The notes: generated by a model from the letters alone, not told the origin. A stretch of DNA of 64,000 bases from Peptoniphilaceae bacterium (GCA_910589545.1 CAJUSY010000023.1:215257-279256); one strand, 5' to 3'. Shown: positions 9,855-18,821, counted from the stretch's first letter. Program-made: numbers and translations.

Positions 9855-10482
9855 ATTGGATATGAAACTACGATTTAAGGAAATAAAAATCGACAGATTA
9901 TCAGGTGCAATCCAATTCATTTTGATAATCTCAGCAATTTTTTTGTTTTTAAAATATTTGAGTTCTCTTCCATCAGACCATTATGTGATAAAAGCTTTAT
10001 TTGCGTTTTTCTTAGCTTTTATGGGATTTTTCAAGATAAGAACTGATAGTATAACTCAAAGAGAAATGGATTTTATGACCTTTTTCCCAAGATTCAACAA
10101 AACACAAGTTAGAAAATACTTCATGTATAAGAAAGCTACGATAACATATATCTTCATAATTTATATGTTATTTCCAACTTCTGTAGATATTCTGGAAATC
10201 AAGTCTTTTTTTATGTTTGGCGTACTTATTTATTTGTACATGTTTTTGGATACATTGTTTTTTTATGTAACAGAAAACACAAGAAAATCAAATATATTGT
10301 ACACAGCTCTTAGAATTTCATATTATGTTTTATTCTTTTCTAGTATGAATTTCCCAAATTTGGGAATTGATTTAGAAAAGTTACTACCAAAATTGCAATT
10401 ATGGTACATGATTCCAACGTTTACAATCCTTTTTTGTGTTAATCCACTTCTGTTGAAATCACCAAATCAGAAAGGACAATAA
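9838..10482 (+). CDS. ABC transporter membrane subunit, ABC-2-like
   Basis: 214 residues starting at TTG after a GGAGG site located inside the ATPase gene. About six hydrophobic segments make it the likely permease half for the preceding ATPase. No family signature was recognised beyond membrane topology. The stop codon abuts the ATG of the next gene, indicating translational coupling. Substrate unknown. Confidence 0.75.
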   Translation: MREIFKLDMKLRFKEIKIDRLSGAIQFILIISAIFLFLKYLSSLPSDHYVIKALFAFFLAFMGFFKIRTDSITQREMDFMTFFPRFNKTQVRKYFMYKKATITYIFIIYMLFPTSVDILEIKSFFMFGVLIYLYMFLDTLFFYVTENTRKSNILYTALRISYYVLFFSSMNFPNLGIDLEKLLPKLQLWYMIPTFTILFCVNPLLLKSPNQKGQ

Positions 10483-11004
10483 ATGACAAAACTAGTATTT
10501 CGCTATATTTTAAGGGATAAAATTAAATACGAAATTATCGTAATACTATTCATAAGTGTGTTTTCATCTATAAATTCACCACAGAGTTTATATGGATTAA
10601 ATTTCTGCACTACGCTATTAGGTATACTTTTCATATTGTATTTTAGCGTTATGAATGCACACAAATCAAAGTTCTTGCTGTTATATCAGCCAAGAAATGT
10701 TAAACATCTTAGAAAAGATACCATAAAATCAATATGCTACTTGTCTAGTATATTCTTGGTCTTAGCTGTTATCTTAGATTTTTTCATAACGAAATCAATC
10801 TTTCTAACAGAATATTATTTTGTAAGTATGGTAATATTTTATATTTCTACAAGAATTGTCAAAGTAAACATAGAAAAAAACACCAAAATTGATGAACCCA
10901 TAATAAAATTAAAGGAATGTTTCATAGTTTTACTGATAGCGTTAGGATTAATGGTTATTATTTTTGCTGCAAAAGTTCTAGTTTTCAGTAATTTGTTGCA
11001 ATAA
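10483..11004 (+). CDS. Membrane protein, third gene of the ABC operon
   Basis: 173 residues with about four or five hydrophobic segments (near 17-33, 40-60, 82-100, 105-122 and 140-165). Its ATG follows the stop of the upstream permease gene directly, so it is probably the second membrane component of the same exporter. No recognised domain. Confidence 0.7.
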   Translation: MTKLVFRYILRDKIKYEIIVILFISVFSSINSPQSLYGLNFCTTLLGILFILYFSVMNAHKSKFLLLYQPRNVKHLRKDTIKSICYLSSIFLVLAVILDFFITKSIFLTEYYFVSMVIFYISTRIVKVNIEKNTKIDEPIIKLKECFIVLLIALGLMVIIFAAKVLVFSNLLQ

Positions 11005-11090
11005 AATTGATATATCGTTGACATTTTGTAAACATTTTCCATTTTGCAAATCAATAAAAGGGGTATAATAAATTTAAGGAGGATAATATC

Positions 11091-11618
11091 ATGAAGAGGA
11101 AATTATTATTAGTATTGTTGGCATTCGCTATGCTAAGTTCTTGTGGAGTGAAAAACGTTGGAAATACTGGCGTGAAAACTTCTGGAGAAGACGGCATACA
11201 TATCAAAAATGGTGACTCAGAAGTAAGTATCGGAAAAGATGGAATCATCGCAAAAAACGGCGACTCAGAAGCAAATATTGGAAAAGATGGAATAGTAGCA
11301 AAAAACGGCGACTCAGAAGCAAATGTCAGCAAAGATGGAGTAAAAGTGCAAAACGCACTTGACCTCGAAGGAGAAGATGCAGCAACAAAAGAAAAAAGAA
11401 AGAATAATGTGTTCTTAGATGAAGACAAAATAATGGAAATGGAATTAAAAGAAAGTTCCCTTGAAAAAGATGACATCAAAGATTGGGAAATCAAACTGGA
11501 TAAAGAATCGCAAACATATTCCATAAAATTCAAAGCACTAAACCAAAAACACGAAAATGAAAGAGACGCAGTCACAGGTCAATTGTTAAAAGGCATGACA
11601 TCATCTGTTTCAAGATAG
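11091..11618 (+). CDS. Lipoprotein with a 17-residue internal repeat
   Basis: 175 residues. The signal peptide ends in a lipobox, LSSC, with the acylated Cys near residue 18. Residues about 35-85 contain three copies of a 17-residue unit of the form KNGDSEaniGKDGIiA. The C-terminal half is charged and helical, without a recognised domain. A TATAAT (11064-11069) and an AAGGAGG site precede it, and a strong terminator follows, so it is transcribed alone. Function unknown; the repeat may form a small beta-helix-like stalk (inference). Confidence 0.8.
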   Translation: MKRKLLLVLLAFAMLSSCGVKNVGNTGVKTSGEDGIHIKNGDSEVSIGKDGIIAKNGDSEANIGKDGIVAKNGDSEANVSKDGVKVQNALDLEGEDAATKEKRKNNVFLDEDKIMEMELKESSLEKDDIKDWEIKLDKESQTYSIKFKALNQKHENERDAVTGQLLKGMTSSVSR

Positions 11619-11620
11619 TA

Positions 11621-11646
11621 AAACAGGGTTTGTCCCTGTTTTTTTG
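11621..11646 (+). terminator. Rho-independent terminator after the lipoprotein gene
   Basis: AAACAGGG and CCCTGTTT form a stem around a five-base loop, followed by a long T run. Confidence 0.85.
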
Positions 11647-11790
11647 TGCTCATTTTGTGTGAGATGCGCAGTTGAAACCCGTGTCCTGCAACTGTAATTC
11701 TCACGAAACCTTTCAGCAAACTATCGAGCATGCAATATTCCCATAGAAAAATGTAAAACAGTCAAGCCTTTTTGCTAAGAATATCATACC

Positions 11791-11905
11791 GAGAAAATAA
11801 TTATAAGTTCAAGCGAAGTGAACCGTTAAAAATTGTGCTGTTTGAGTGCGTAGCACGAGTTCACAATTTTAGGTTTACAAGCTTAAAATTTATTTATTTT
11901 TGTTC
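11791..11905. repeat. Long palindromic element (type B), solitary copy
   Basis: The block folds back on itself in successive segments: AAGTTCAAGC with GCTTAAAATT, GTGAACC with GGTTTAC, and AAAATTGTG with CACAATTTT, around a GTGCG..GCAC tip. It shares GTTCAAGCGAAGTGAA-like sequence and fold plan with the element at 58.8-59.0 kb. The left flank also holds GCTAAGAATATCATAC, the same outer block as the array near 57.5-59.3 kb. Non-coding. Confidence 0.8.
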
Positions 11906-11934
11906 GAATAAGATTATTAAATAATTCTGTGTTT

Positions 11935-12235
11935 ACGGGTTCAGTTCATTATCTACATATCTTTTATTTTCATAATTCTCTCTCATTATTCTTTGTGTTT
12001 CTTTAAATTCTTTTGTCTTAGTTACTTCTTCTATTATGACTTTTATTTCTTCATATGTTAGTTATTCTGCATTTTCTATAATGCATTCCAAGATTGCTCC
12101 TCTTGTTATAAGTATATGAGTTCTTTCTCTTCTTCTCTTACTAAGTCTTGTTTTAATATCTTCTTTTCTTTTTCTAATTTTTTTATTTCATGTAATCTTT
12201 TTTATAATTATGGGATATCCTTCTACTTTTATTGC
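11935..12235 (-). pseudogene. Broken DUF3847-type mobile-element gene
   Basis: Minus-strand translation gives a lysine-rich coiled-coil stretch in one frame (HEIKKLEKEKKILKQ). After a frameshift comes a segment RRERTHILITRGAILE, a stop, then LTYEEIKVIIEEVTKT to the end. The RTH...RGAILE core and following helix resemble DUF3847 proteins found on conjugative elements. With one frameshift and one internal stop it is not functional. It suggests that the neighbouring restriction-modification genes arrived with a mobile element. Confidence 0.6.
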
Positions 12236-12242
12236 TATAGAA

Positions 12243-12263
12243 AAAGCGATTAAGATTCGCTCT
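12243..12263 (-). terminator. Probable terminator of the restriction-modification operon
   Basis: On the minus strand AGCGA and TCGCT form a short stem followed by TTTTT, about 30 bases after the nuclease stop codon. The stem is short, so confidence is moderate. Confidence 0.5.
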
Positions 12264-12293
12264 TGATCGCCAAAAAATTTGAATTTATATATT

Positions 12294-13067
12294 TTATTTT
12301 TTTGTTACTGCAAAAGTTACGGGATCAAAATTATAATCATTTAATAGTTCTGTTGCAGTTATAATTTTTATTTCTCCTCTTCGAGTATTTTTATCAAAGT
12401 TAAAAACTCTATATATTACTGCACCATCATCTTGGTATTGTTCAAAGAAATTTTTTTCATTTCTACTCATATAAAATATAGTATCTGCTGATGTTGATGT
12501 TGTTTTTACTTCTATTCTTAAAATATTACCATTTTCATCTATAGAACTAATGTCATAACCTAAACCATCGCCTTGCAACTTACTTAAATGTTGTACCCTA
12601 TCAACATCACTTTTGCTGAAACTTGCAACTTTATCCCTTTCGTATTGATAAACAAATTCTTCTCCCATATTTCCTATTTCTTGATTATCCTCATATTTCT
12701 TTGCCCAGTCAATATCTCTACCTATAAACTTAGTCGTTCTCTTTTTTCTTTCTTTAATTTCAGCCTCAGAAATCGGGGATAAGTTTTTATTTGCAATCCC
12801 TGTTACAGCTGTAAATACTGCAGGCTTATAGTTTTTATCAACAATAAAACCCTCTTCATACTCTCTAATTTTCTCTGTTTGATGTACAACAATATTACCT
12901 ATTCTCTGAATTATTAATATCTCATTTCGTGTTTGAGACATTACCTTATCTTCATCATCAAAAACTAACACCTCATTTAATTTTTGTTTAACTTCTGATG
13001 TAGTTAATTGTCCATACCTATCTAGTAGTGGCTTTATCGCTCTTCTTATTTCAGCTTCTGAATGCAT
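12294..13067 (-). CDS. DUF3883-domain restriction endonuclease-like protein
   Basis: 257 residues. The N-terminal about 60 residues look like a winged-helix domain (LLDRYGQLTTSEVKQKL). The C-terminal part from about residue 140 is a DUF3883 domain: GNMGEEFV, then LQGDGLGYDISS and RIEVKTT, which fit the E, D and ExK residues of a PD-(D/E)xK nuclease fold. It starts four bases after the methylase stop, with its GGAGGAA site inside the methylase gene, so it is the likely restriction partner. The nuclease role is inferred from domain and context. Confidence 0.75.
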   Translation of the reverse strand: MHSEAEIRRAIKPLLDRYGQLTTSEVKQKLNEVLVFDDEDKVMSQTRNEILIIQRIGNIVVHQTEKIREYEEGFIVDKNYKPAVFTAVTGIANKNLSPISEAEIKERKKRTTKFIGRDIDWAKKYEDNQEIGNMGEEFVYQYERDKVASFSKSDVDRVQHLSKLQGDGLGYDISSIDENGNILRIEVKTTSTSADTIFYMSRNEKNFFEQYQDDGAVIYRVFNFDKNTRRGEIKIITATELLNDYNFDPVTFAVTKK

Positions 13068-13071
13068 AAAT

Positions 13072-14193
13072 TTATTCCTCCAATTTGTAATTTGTTATAA
13101 GCAAATGCTTTGCTTCTTTTTCATTTCTATTTTGGAAACTCACAATATACTTTTTGTCAAAGCTCTCAATGTTAAAACCCTTGTAAAGTTCATAAATAAA
13201 ATCAGTATTTTTAATTATTAACATAAAATTTGCTTTAGTTTGATTACAAAATTCCGATAACCTTTTATGGTCTGTATTATCAAAAACGTTATTTGCATAT
13301 GTTGAAAAAGTTGTGTCGTATGGTGGATCTAGAAAGATAAAATCATCTTTCTGGGCATGATTTTCACTAAAGAAATCTTCAAAATCAAGAGAAAAAATTT
13401 GAGTATTGTTTAGCCTTTTTATCATTTCAGCACTCTCCATATATTCTATTTTTTTCTCTAAATATTTTCTGTTGTAGCTAATTCCTCCATAGGGAACATT
13501 AAATCCTCCATCTTTATTATATCTAAACATAGATGAATAACAATATTCTCTTATAAAATAAAATATAGCACTTCTAAAATTTTTATCAATCTTTAGTTCT
13601 TCTGAATTATTATATAAAAATCTAAAATGCGTATATAGTCCACTTTTAAAAGCAGTTTCTATGTTTTCTTTTACATCATCCCTTGGCAGAATCCCTCTTT
13701 CCTTTTCAATTACTTTCATTCTTTTTAGTTTTCTAGATAAACTCCTATCAAGTTCTTTTAGAATTCTTTTTCCATCTACTATAAATTTTTCATTCAGTAT
13801 TCCGTTAAATTCTTCAGATTTTGTTAATATGAAATCTTCTATATAACTTGAAAGTTCTTTATCTGATATATTATCTCTTTTGTATTTGTTGTATAGAGAA
13901 GTTAGCTCATCTATATATTTCCCAGTAATATTTTCAAGTATTTTCCAACACTTATCTATTTCTTTGATTGCATAAAAGAAAGTTTCATTATTTTCTTTAA
14001 TACATAGATATATCTCCATTAACTCTTCGGATTTATCGTTAATATAATACTTATCACAATATTCTAAGCCAAAGTATGCTGCTCCTCCCCCTACAAATGG
14101 CTCATAATAATTATTTATTTTTTTTGGTATATTGCCTAATATTATTTCAAGCTCATCGGTCTTTCCACCAGGCCATTTTATAAATGGTTTCAT
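13072..14193 (-). CDS. D12-class adenine-specific DNA methyltransferase (Dam family)
   Basis: 373 residues. The N-terminus carries the Dam/D12 signature FIKWPGGK and the S-adenosylmethionine motif YYEPFVGGGAAYFGL; the catalytic DPPY motif (IFLDPPYD) is near residue 290. The family methylates adenine N6, often in GATC, but the target cannot be read from sequence. The protein is about 100 residues longer than typical Dam because of a helical insertion between motifs (about residues 75-190), probably part of target recognition. It lies between an HTH regulator (no gap) and a DUF3883 nuclease (four-base gap), forming a type II system. Confidence 0.9.
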   Translation of the reverse strand: MKPFIKWPGGKTDELEIILGNIPKKINNYYEPFVGGGAAYFGLEYCDKYYINDKSEELMEIYLCIKENNETFFYAIKEIDKCWKILENITGKYIDELTSLYNKYKRDNISDKELSSYIEDFILTKSEEFNGILNEKFIVDGKRILKELDRSLSRKLKRMKVIEKERGILPRDDVKENIETAFKSGLYTHFRFLYNNSEELKIDKNFRSAIFYFIREYCYSSMFRYNKDGGFNVPYGGISYNRKYLEKKIEYMESAEMIKRLNNTQIFSLDFEDFFSENHAQKDDFIFLDPPYDTTFSTYANNVFDNTDHKRLSEFCNQTKANFMLIIKNTDFIYELYKGFNIESFDKKYIVSFQNRNEKEAKHLLITNYKLEE

Positions 14194-14400
14194 TTAGACC
14201 TCCTTCGTAATCTCAATTACATTTTCAATTTTACAGTCCAATGCTAAGCAAATCTTTTCTAATGACTCTAAGTTCACATAAGAGTTTTTACTCATTCTTG
14301 AAACTATGTTGCTTGTTATGTTTGCAGCTCTTTTTAAGTCTTCTTTGTTCATTTCTCTTTCTACCAATAAGTGCCATAATGGTTTATAAGAAATCGCCAT
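14194..14400 (-). CDS. XRE-family HTH regulator (possible R-M controller protein)
   Basis: 68 residues, nearly all one Cro/C1-type helix-turn-helix (EDLKRAANITSNIVSRMSKN, then LESLEKICLALDCKIENVIE). It is first in the operon, directly upstream of the methylase, the place and size typical of controller (C) proteins that time methylase and nuclease expression. An AAGGGG site precedes the ATG. The controller role is inferred from context. Confidence 0.8.
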   Translation of the reverse strand: MAISYKPLWHLLVEREMNKEDLKRAANITSNIVSRMSKNSYVNLESLEKICLALDCKIENVIEITKEV

Positions 14401-14567
14401 ATTATTACCCCTTATCCGTTTTATTGTTAAGATATATTATATCATAAATAGGCTGATAAGTCACTTTAGCTTATTTTATACTTGTGCTTGCGTTAGTATT
14501 TATTGAGATAGTCCTTGTTTTTTTCTTGTCCCAATTGGAACTGCTCTAAATCCCTACAATCCACATA

Positions 14568-14595
14568 AAAAAGACGTATCCCACGATACGCCTTT
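14568..14595 (-). terminator. Terminator of the P-type ATPase gene
   Basis: Read on the minus strand, CGTATC and GATACG pair around a TGGG-type loop, extended by an AAAG/CTTT pairing and a T run, just after the ATPase stop codon. Confidence 0.75.
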
Positions 14596-14606
14596 ATTGT
14601 TGTCTA

Positions 14607-17294
14607 TTATTTTTTGCTTTTTATTGCTTTTAATATTTCTCCTGCTGCGAATGGCAATAATGCGCATGGCAAGATTACTTTGTAGTGTTCAAGGTGAAGT
14701 GGTATTGTTTCGAATACGTCATTTACTCCAGGAATGTAGATTACTGCTAGCATTAATAATAATGAAAGTGATGTTCCCATTACTAATGCTTTGTTTGAGA
14801 ATAATCCGATTTGGAATACTGATTTGTGTTCGCTTCTTACTGAATAACTTCTTAGTAATTCTGATAGTATCAATGTTGCAAATGCAACTGTTCTTGCAGA
14901 TTCGATATGACCATCGAAGTGGTTCAATCCATAGTTATAAGCAAACAATGTTGCAACTGTGATTGCCAATGATTGAACGATTATGCTTAGTCTCATGTTC
15001 TTGTCGATGATTGGTTCTTTTGGTGAACGAGGAGCTCTGTTCATGATGTCAGCTTCTCCTTTTTCAACTCCAAGCGCCATCGCTGGGAATGAGTCTGTCA
15101 CTAAGTTTAACCATAATAATTGAATTGGGATAAATGGTGTGTCCCATTTGAACATTATCGCCAAGAATACGATAAGAATTTCTGCGATGTTACAGCTTAG
15201 TAGGAATGATACGAATTTTTTGATGTTGGAGTAAATTATTCTTCCTTCTTCTACTGCGTTTACAATGGTTGCAAAGTTGTCGTCTGTAAGGATAACTTCT
15301 GATGTGTTCTTCGCAACGTCTGTTCCAGTGATTCCCATCGCAATTCCGATGTCTGCTTTTTTGATTGCAGGCGCATCGTTGACTCCGTCACCTGTCATGG
15401 CTGCGATGTGTCCGTTTTCTTTTAATGCTGTTACGATTTGTACTTTATTTTGTGGAGAAACTCTCGCATAAACTCTCTTTTCTTTGACGATTTCACGGAT
15501 TTGTTCGTCTGACATATTGTTAAGTTCAGCTCCCATGATTGCTTGTGAATCGTCCGTACAAATTCCCAAATCTTTTGCGATTGCAACTGCAGTTTCCAAG
15601 TAGTCTCCAGTAATCATAACTGGTGTGATTCCCGCAGTTTTACATTCTTTGATTGCATCTTTTACTTCTAGTCTTGGTGGGTCTATCATTCCAGATAATC
15701 CTACAAATACCATGTTCTTTTCGATGTTTTCAGATGTAATTTCATTTGGTAATTCTTCGTGTTCACGAAGTGCATAAGCTAGTACACGAAGTGCTTGCTT
15801 AGCGTATTCGCTGTTTTTCGCCAATAGTTTTTGTTTTAATTCTTCTGTTAGTGGTTTGATTTCGTTGTCGATTAAAATCTTGCTACATTTTTCGATAATA
15901 ATATCTGGTGCACCTTTTGTGAAGGATACGACTTTGTCAGTTAAGAATTTGTCGTGGAATGTAGTCATCATTTTTCTTTCTGAATCGAATGGGATTTCTT
16001 CTATTCTTGGATATTGTTGGTTGGTTTCATCTTTTGTGATGTTTTGTTTTCCAGCCGCTGTGTGAAGTGCTCCTTCTGTAGGGTCTCCCACGATTTTGTA
16101 AGTTCCATCTTCTTCGATTAGTTTTGAGTCGTTAGTAAGACTCATTATGTGAAGCAAAGTGTTAAGAGATTTGATGTCATCTTCTTGCATTTTTCTATCT
16201 TCAATCAAATAATCGCCTTCAGGTTTGTATCCTGTTCCTGTGACATCGACATCTGTTCCATCAACGTAGATTTTCTTCACAGTCATTTCGTTTTGAGTCA
16301 ATGTACCAGTCTTGTCGGAGCAAATTACAGTTGTTGTTCCCAATGTTTCAACTGCCAAAAGTTTCTTGACGATGGCGTTCTTCTCTGCCATTCTTCCCAT
16401 TCCCAAACTAAGTACGATTGTAACTATAGCTGGAAGTCCTTCTGGAATCGCTGCAACGGCAAGTGATACTGCAGTCATAAGCATATTCAATGCATCAAAA
16501 TCATACACGAAATATCCAACTGCAAACACAATTGCGCATACAACAACTGTTACGATACCCAATTGCTTAGACAATTGTGCAAGCTTTCTTTGAAGAGGAG
16601 TTTCTTCGTCTTCAACCTGTGATAAACTCGTTGCGATTTTACCGATTTCTGTGTTTTGTGCAGTTTCTACAACGACACCCTTAGCTCTACCGTAACTTAC
16701 GATAGAAGAACTATACGCCATGTTTGTTCTGTCGCCAATTCCTGCATCCGTATTAATCTCATTCTTAGCATTCTTTTCAACAGCAACAGATTCACCAGTC
16801 AACGATGATTCGTCGATTTTCAAGTTAGTAGATTCCAATAATTTCAAATCGGCAGGGATAATATCTCCCGTTTCCAATTCAACGATATCTCCTGGAACCA
16901 AATTTTGTGAATCCACTTCCATAATCTTGCCGTTTCTTATAACCTTGGCTTTAGGACTTGCCATTTTTTGCAAAGCTTCGATAGCTTGTTCTGCTTTACC
17001 TTCTTGATAAATAGAAAGCACCGCATTCACAATAACAATAGCAATGATGATAATACTATCTGTAACTTCTCCAATAGCCATGGATAAAATAGATGCCAAT
17101 AGCAAAATAATTATCATTGGATCCAAAAATTGATCCTTTAATTTGGCTGCCATGGACTTTTTCTTCTTTTCTTTTAATACGTTCTTGCCGTATTTTTCTA
17201 ACAAACTAGTTACCTTACTGTCTGATAGACCATTGTTTTGATCAGTGTCCAAACTTTTGATAACACTCTCATTAGATTCCTTGTACCAATCCAA
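14607..17294 (-). CDS. P-type cation ATPase of the Ca/Mn (SERCA/PMCA) type
   Basis: 895 residues, the usual length of bacterial P2-type calcium ATPases. It has the N-terminal cation-ATPase domain, the actuator motif LTGES near residue 165, PEGLPAIVTI in M4 near 288, the phosphorylation motif DKTGTLT near 328, and GDGVNDAPA near 620. The start is a TTG spaced correctly after AGGAGG. The leader carries a yybP-ykoY riboswitch with its own terminator. In Lactococcus a related ATPase behind this riboswitch exports manganese, so Mn2+ (or Ca2+) efflux is the likely role. Confidence 0.92.
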   Translation of the reverse strand: MDWYKESNESVIKSLDTDQNNGLSDSKVTSLLEKYGKNVLKEKKKKSMAAKLKDQFLDPMIIILLLASILSMAIGEVTDSIIIIAIVIVNAVLSIYQEGKAEQAIEALQKMASPKAKVIRNGKIMEVDSQNLVPGDIVELETGDIIPADLKLLESTNLKIDESSLTGESVAVEKNAKNEINTDAGIGDRTNMAYSSSIVSYGRAKGVVVETAQNTEIGKIATSLSQVEDEETPLQRKLAQLSKQLGIVTVVVCAIVFAVGYFVYDFDALNMLMTAVSLAVAAIPEGLPAIVTIVLSLGMGRMAEKNAIVKKLLAVETLGTTTVICSDKTGTLTQNEMTVKKIYVDGTDVDVTGTGYKPEGDYLIEDRKMQEDDIKSLNTLLHIMSLTNDSKLIEEDGTYKIVGDPTEGALHTAAGKQNITKDETNQQYPRIEEIPFDSERKMMTTFHDKFLTDKVVSFTKGAPDIIIEKCSKILIDNEIKPLTEELKQKLLAKNSEYAKQALRVLAYALREHEELPNEITSENIEKNMVFVGLSGMIDPPRLEVKDAIKECKTAGITPVMITGDYLETAVAIAKDLGICTDDSQAIMGAELNNMSDEQIREIVKEKRVYARVSPQNKVQIVTALKENGHIAAMTGDGVNDAPAIKKADIGIAMGITGTDVAKNTSEVILTDDNFATIVNAVEEGRIIYSNIKKFVSFLLSCNIAEILIVFLAIMFKWDTPFIPIQLLWLNLVTDSFPAMALGVEKGEADIMNRAPRSPKEPIIDKNMRLSIIVQSLAITVATLFAYNYGLNHFDGHIESARTVAFATLILSELLRSYSVRSEHKSVFQIGLFSNKALVMGTSLSLLLMLAVIYIPGVNDVFETIPLHLEHYKVILPCALLPFAAGEILKAIKSKK

Positions 17295-17321
17295 TCTCTT
17301 ACCTCCTGTTTATTTACATAA

Positions 17322-17435
17322 TAAAAAAAACTTTCACCATTTCTGGCAAAAGTCTTGCTAACCAATGTGGTTTTGTGCCGGGTATCAACCGTAATGACGA
17401 CACAATATTTTTAAGCTACTCCCTCTTGTGTACTA
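17322..17435 (-). promoter_or_regulatory. yybP-ykoY (manganese) riboswitch with attenuator
   Basis: On the minus strand the leader reads GAGGGAGTAGC, then CGTCATTACGGTTGATACCC, then TTAGCAAGACTTTTGCC, matching conserved blocks of the yybP-ykoY class. The last block runs into a terminator, CTTTTGCCA/TGGTGAAAG followed by eight T (17322-17352). Manganese binding is expected to disrupt this terminator and switch the ATPase gene on. Recognised by eye; a covariance-model search would confirm it. Confidence 0.8.
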
Positions 17436-17464
17436 ATTTTACCAAAAATATTATCTAAAATCAA

Positions 17465-18223
17465 TTATTTTATTATAACTTGAAAAGTATCGTGTTCCTT
17501 TTTCATATTCACAACTTTGCAACCCTCGTAATCGTGCGTGTCGATGAATGTGTCCACGATTGTTGGATCTTTTGTAAAATGCATTGGGAACAAAACTTTT
17601 GGATTGCATTTGTCGACAAATTCATTCACACCCAAATCGTATCTTTCCTTTAATCTAGGATCAACTGGGAAAAATCCAATGTCAACATGCCCAATCTTGT
17701 CGATTTCGTTGGAGAAATCCTTTTGCATCTTTTCTTTTTCTTCTTCGGTGTCTTCTTCCCACACCCAATTGTTCAAATCTCCAGCGAAGAAAAATTTCAA
17801 ATGATTTGCTTCAAAATACACGCTAATTCCCATATCAGTAGAACCAAGTGCTGTGAAATCTGCACCGTACACAGAAGCCGATTCACCAACTTCAAGTTTT
17901 ATAACTTTTTTACCGAAATGCTTCTTCAAATCTTCGATATTATCTTCTCCCAAAAATACAACATTGTCCTTCGTATCGTAATCAAAAACCTCTTCGTATA
18001 CATCTTCTGAGACAATATATGTAATATCACTAGCATTTTCATAATCAAAAATACTCTCATTGTAGTGATCCGCGTGTGAATGAGTCACCACGAAAATCAC
18101 CTTCTTGTCGTTCACATTTTTTGGCAAAGTTCCTTGAAAATAATCGAAAATAATTATCTTGTCTTCAAACTCCAAAGAAAATGAACTGTGGTATATATAT
18201 CTAATGTTTAAACTTTGTTCCAT
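17465..18223 (-). CDS. Metallo-beta-lactamase-fold hydrolase
   Basis: 252 residues. It carries the metal-binding motif THSHADH near residue 50 (HxHxDH of the MBL fold), GDLNNW near 140, and FPMHFTKD near 205, placing it among the UlaG/YtnP-like beta-lactamase-fold hydrolases. The start at MEQSLN is chosen for the GAGGAGG site; the frame is open 30 codons further up without one. Divergent from the YbaK operon. Substrate unknown. Confidence 0.85.
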   Translation of the reverse strand: MEQSLNIRYIYHSSFSLEFEDKIIIFDYFQGTLPKNVNDKKVIFVVTHSHADHYNESIFDYENASDITYIVSEDVYEEVFDYDTKDNVVFLGEDNIEDLKKHFGKKVIKLEVGESASVYGADFTALGSTDMGISVYFEANHLKFFFAGDLNNWVWEEDTEEEKEKMQKDFSNEIDKIGHVDIGFFPVDPRLKERYDLGVNEFVDKCNPKVLFPMHFTKDPTIVDTFIDTHDYEGCKVVNMKKEHDTFQVIIK

Positions 18224-18348
18224 TAAAAATCCTCCTCGTATATATTTACCCATAAACAGACATTTTACGCAAGTAAATGTATCAAATATTTTATAAATCC
18301 ACAAAATTTTCACTTGTAGTATAATATTAATAATGAAAGGATGAGTTT

Positions 18349-18819
18349 ATGAAAAAAACTAACGCAATGAGAATACTCGACAAACAAAAAATTGGGTATA
18401 AATATATAGAATACTCTGTAGGAGACGATGTGAGTGGCGAAAATGTCGCAAGTAAATTAAATGAAGACGAAGCTTACGTTTTCAAAACACTTGTCACAGT
18501 TTCCAACACAAATGAAAATTTTGTGTTCGTTGTGGCTGTAAAAGACGAGCTTGATCTCAAAAAATGTGCGAAAGCCTGTGGAGTGAAAAAGCTTGAAATG
18601 ATTCACGTTAAGGATTTGTTGAAAACTACAGGCTACATAAGAGGCGGTTGTTCTCCTATCGGAATGAAAACAAAATTTAAAACTTTTATCGACAAAAGTT
18701 GTGAAAATAAAGAATATATTTACGTGTCTGGTGGTAAAATCGGAGCGCAAATCAAAATCGCTCCCGAAGATTTGATAAAAATTTGTGATATTACTGTAGC
18801 AGACATTAAAAAGGAGTAA
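18349..18819 (+). CDS. ybaK: YbaK/EbsC-family Cys-tRNA(Pro) deacylase
   Basis: 156 residues covering the YbaK domain in full: N-terminal TNAMRILDKQKIGYK, the conserved lysine in AYVFKTLV near residue 46, and the GYIRGGCSPIGMK block near 102-114. Family members hydrolyse Cys-tRNA(Pro) mischarged by prolyl-tRNA synthetase. A TATAAT (18320-18325) and AAAGG precede it. The next gene, a glutamate-cysteine-ligase-like enzyme, begins two bases after the stop, linking it to cysteine use; this link is inference. Confidence 0.88.
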   Translation: MKKTNAMRILDKQKIGYKYIEYSVGDDVSGENVASKLNEDEAYVFKTLVTVSNTNENFVFVVAVKDELDLKKCAKACGVKKLEMIHVKDLLKTTGYIRGGCSPIGMKTKFKTFIDKSCENKEYIYVSGGKIGAQIKIAPEDLIKICDITVADIKKE

Positions 18820-18821
18820 AA

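Noticed and set aside
16149..16593. Plus-strand ORFs opposite the P-type ATPase
   Set aside because: They are shadows of a strongly conserved minus-strand gene, without ribosome sites.
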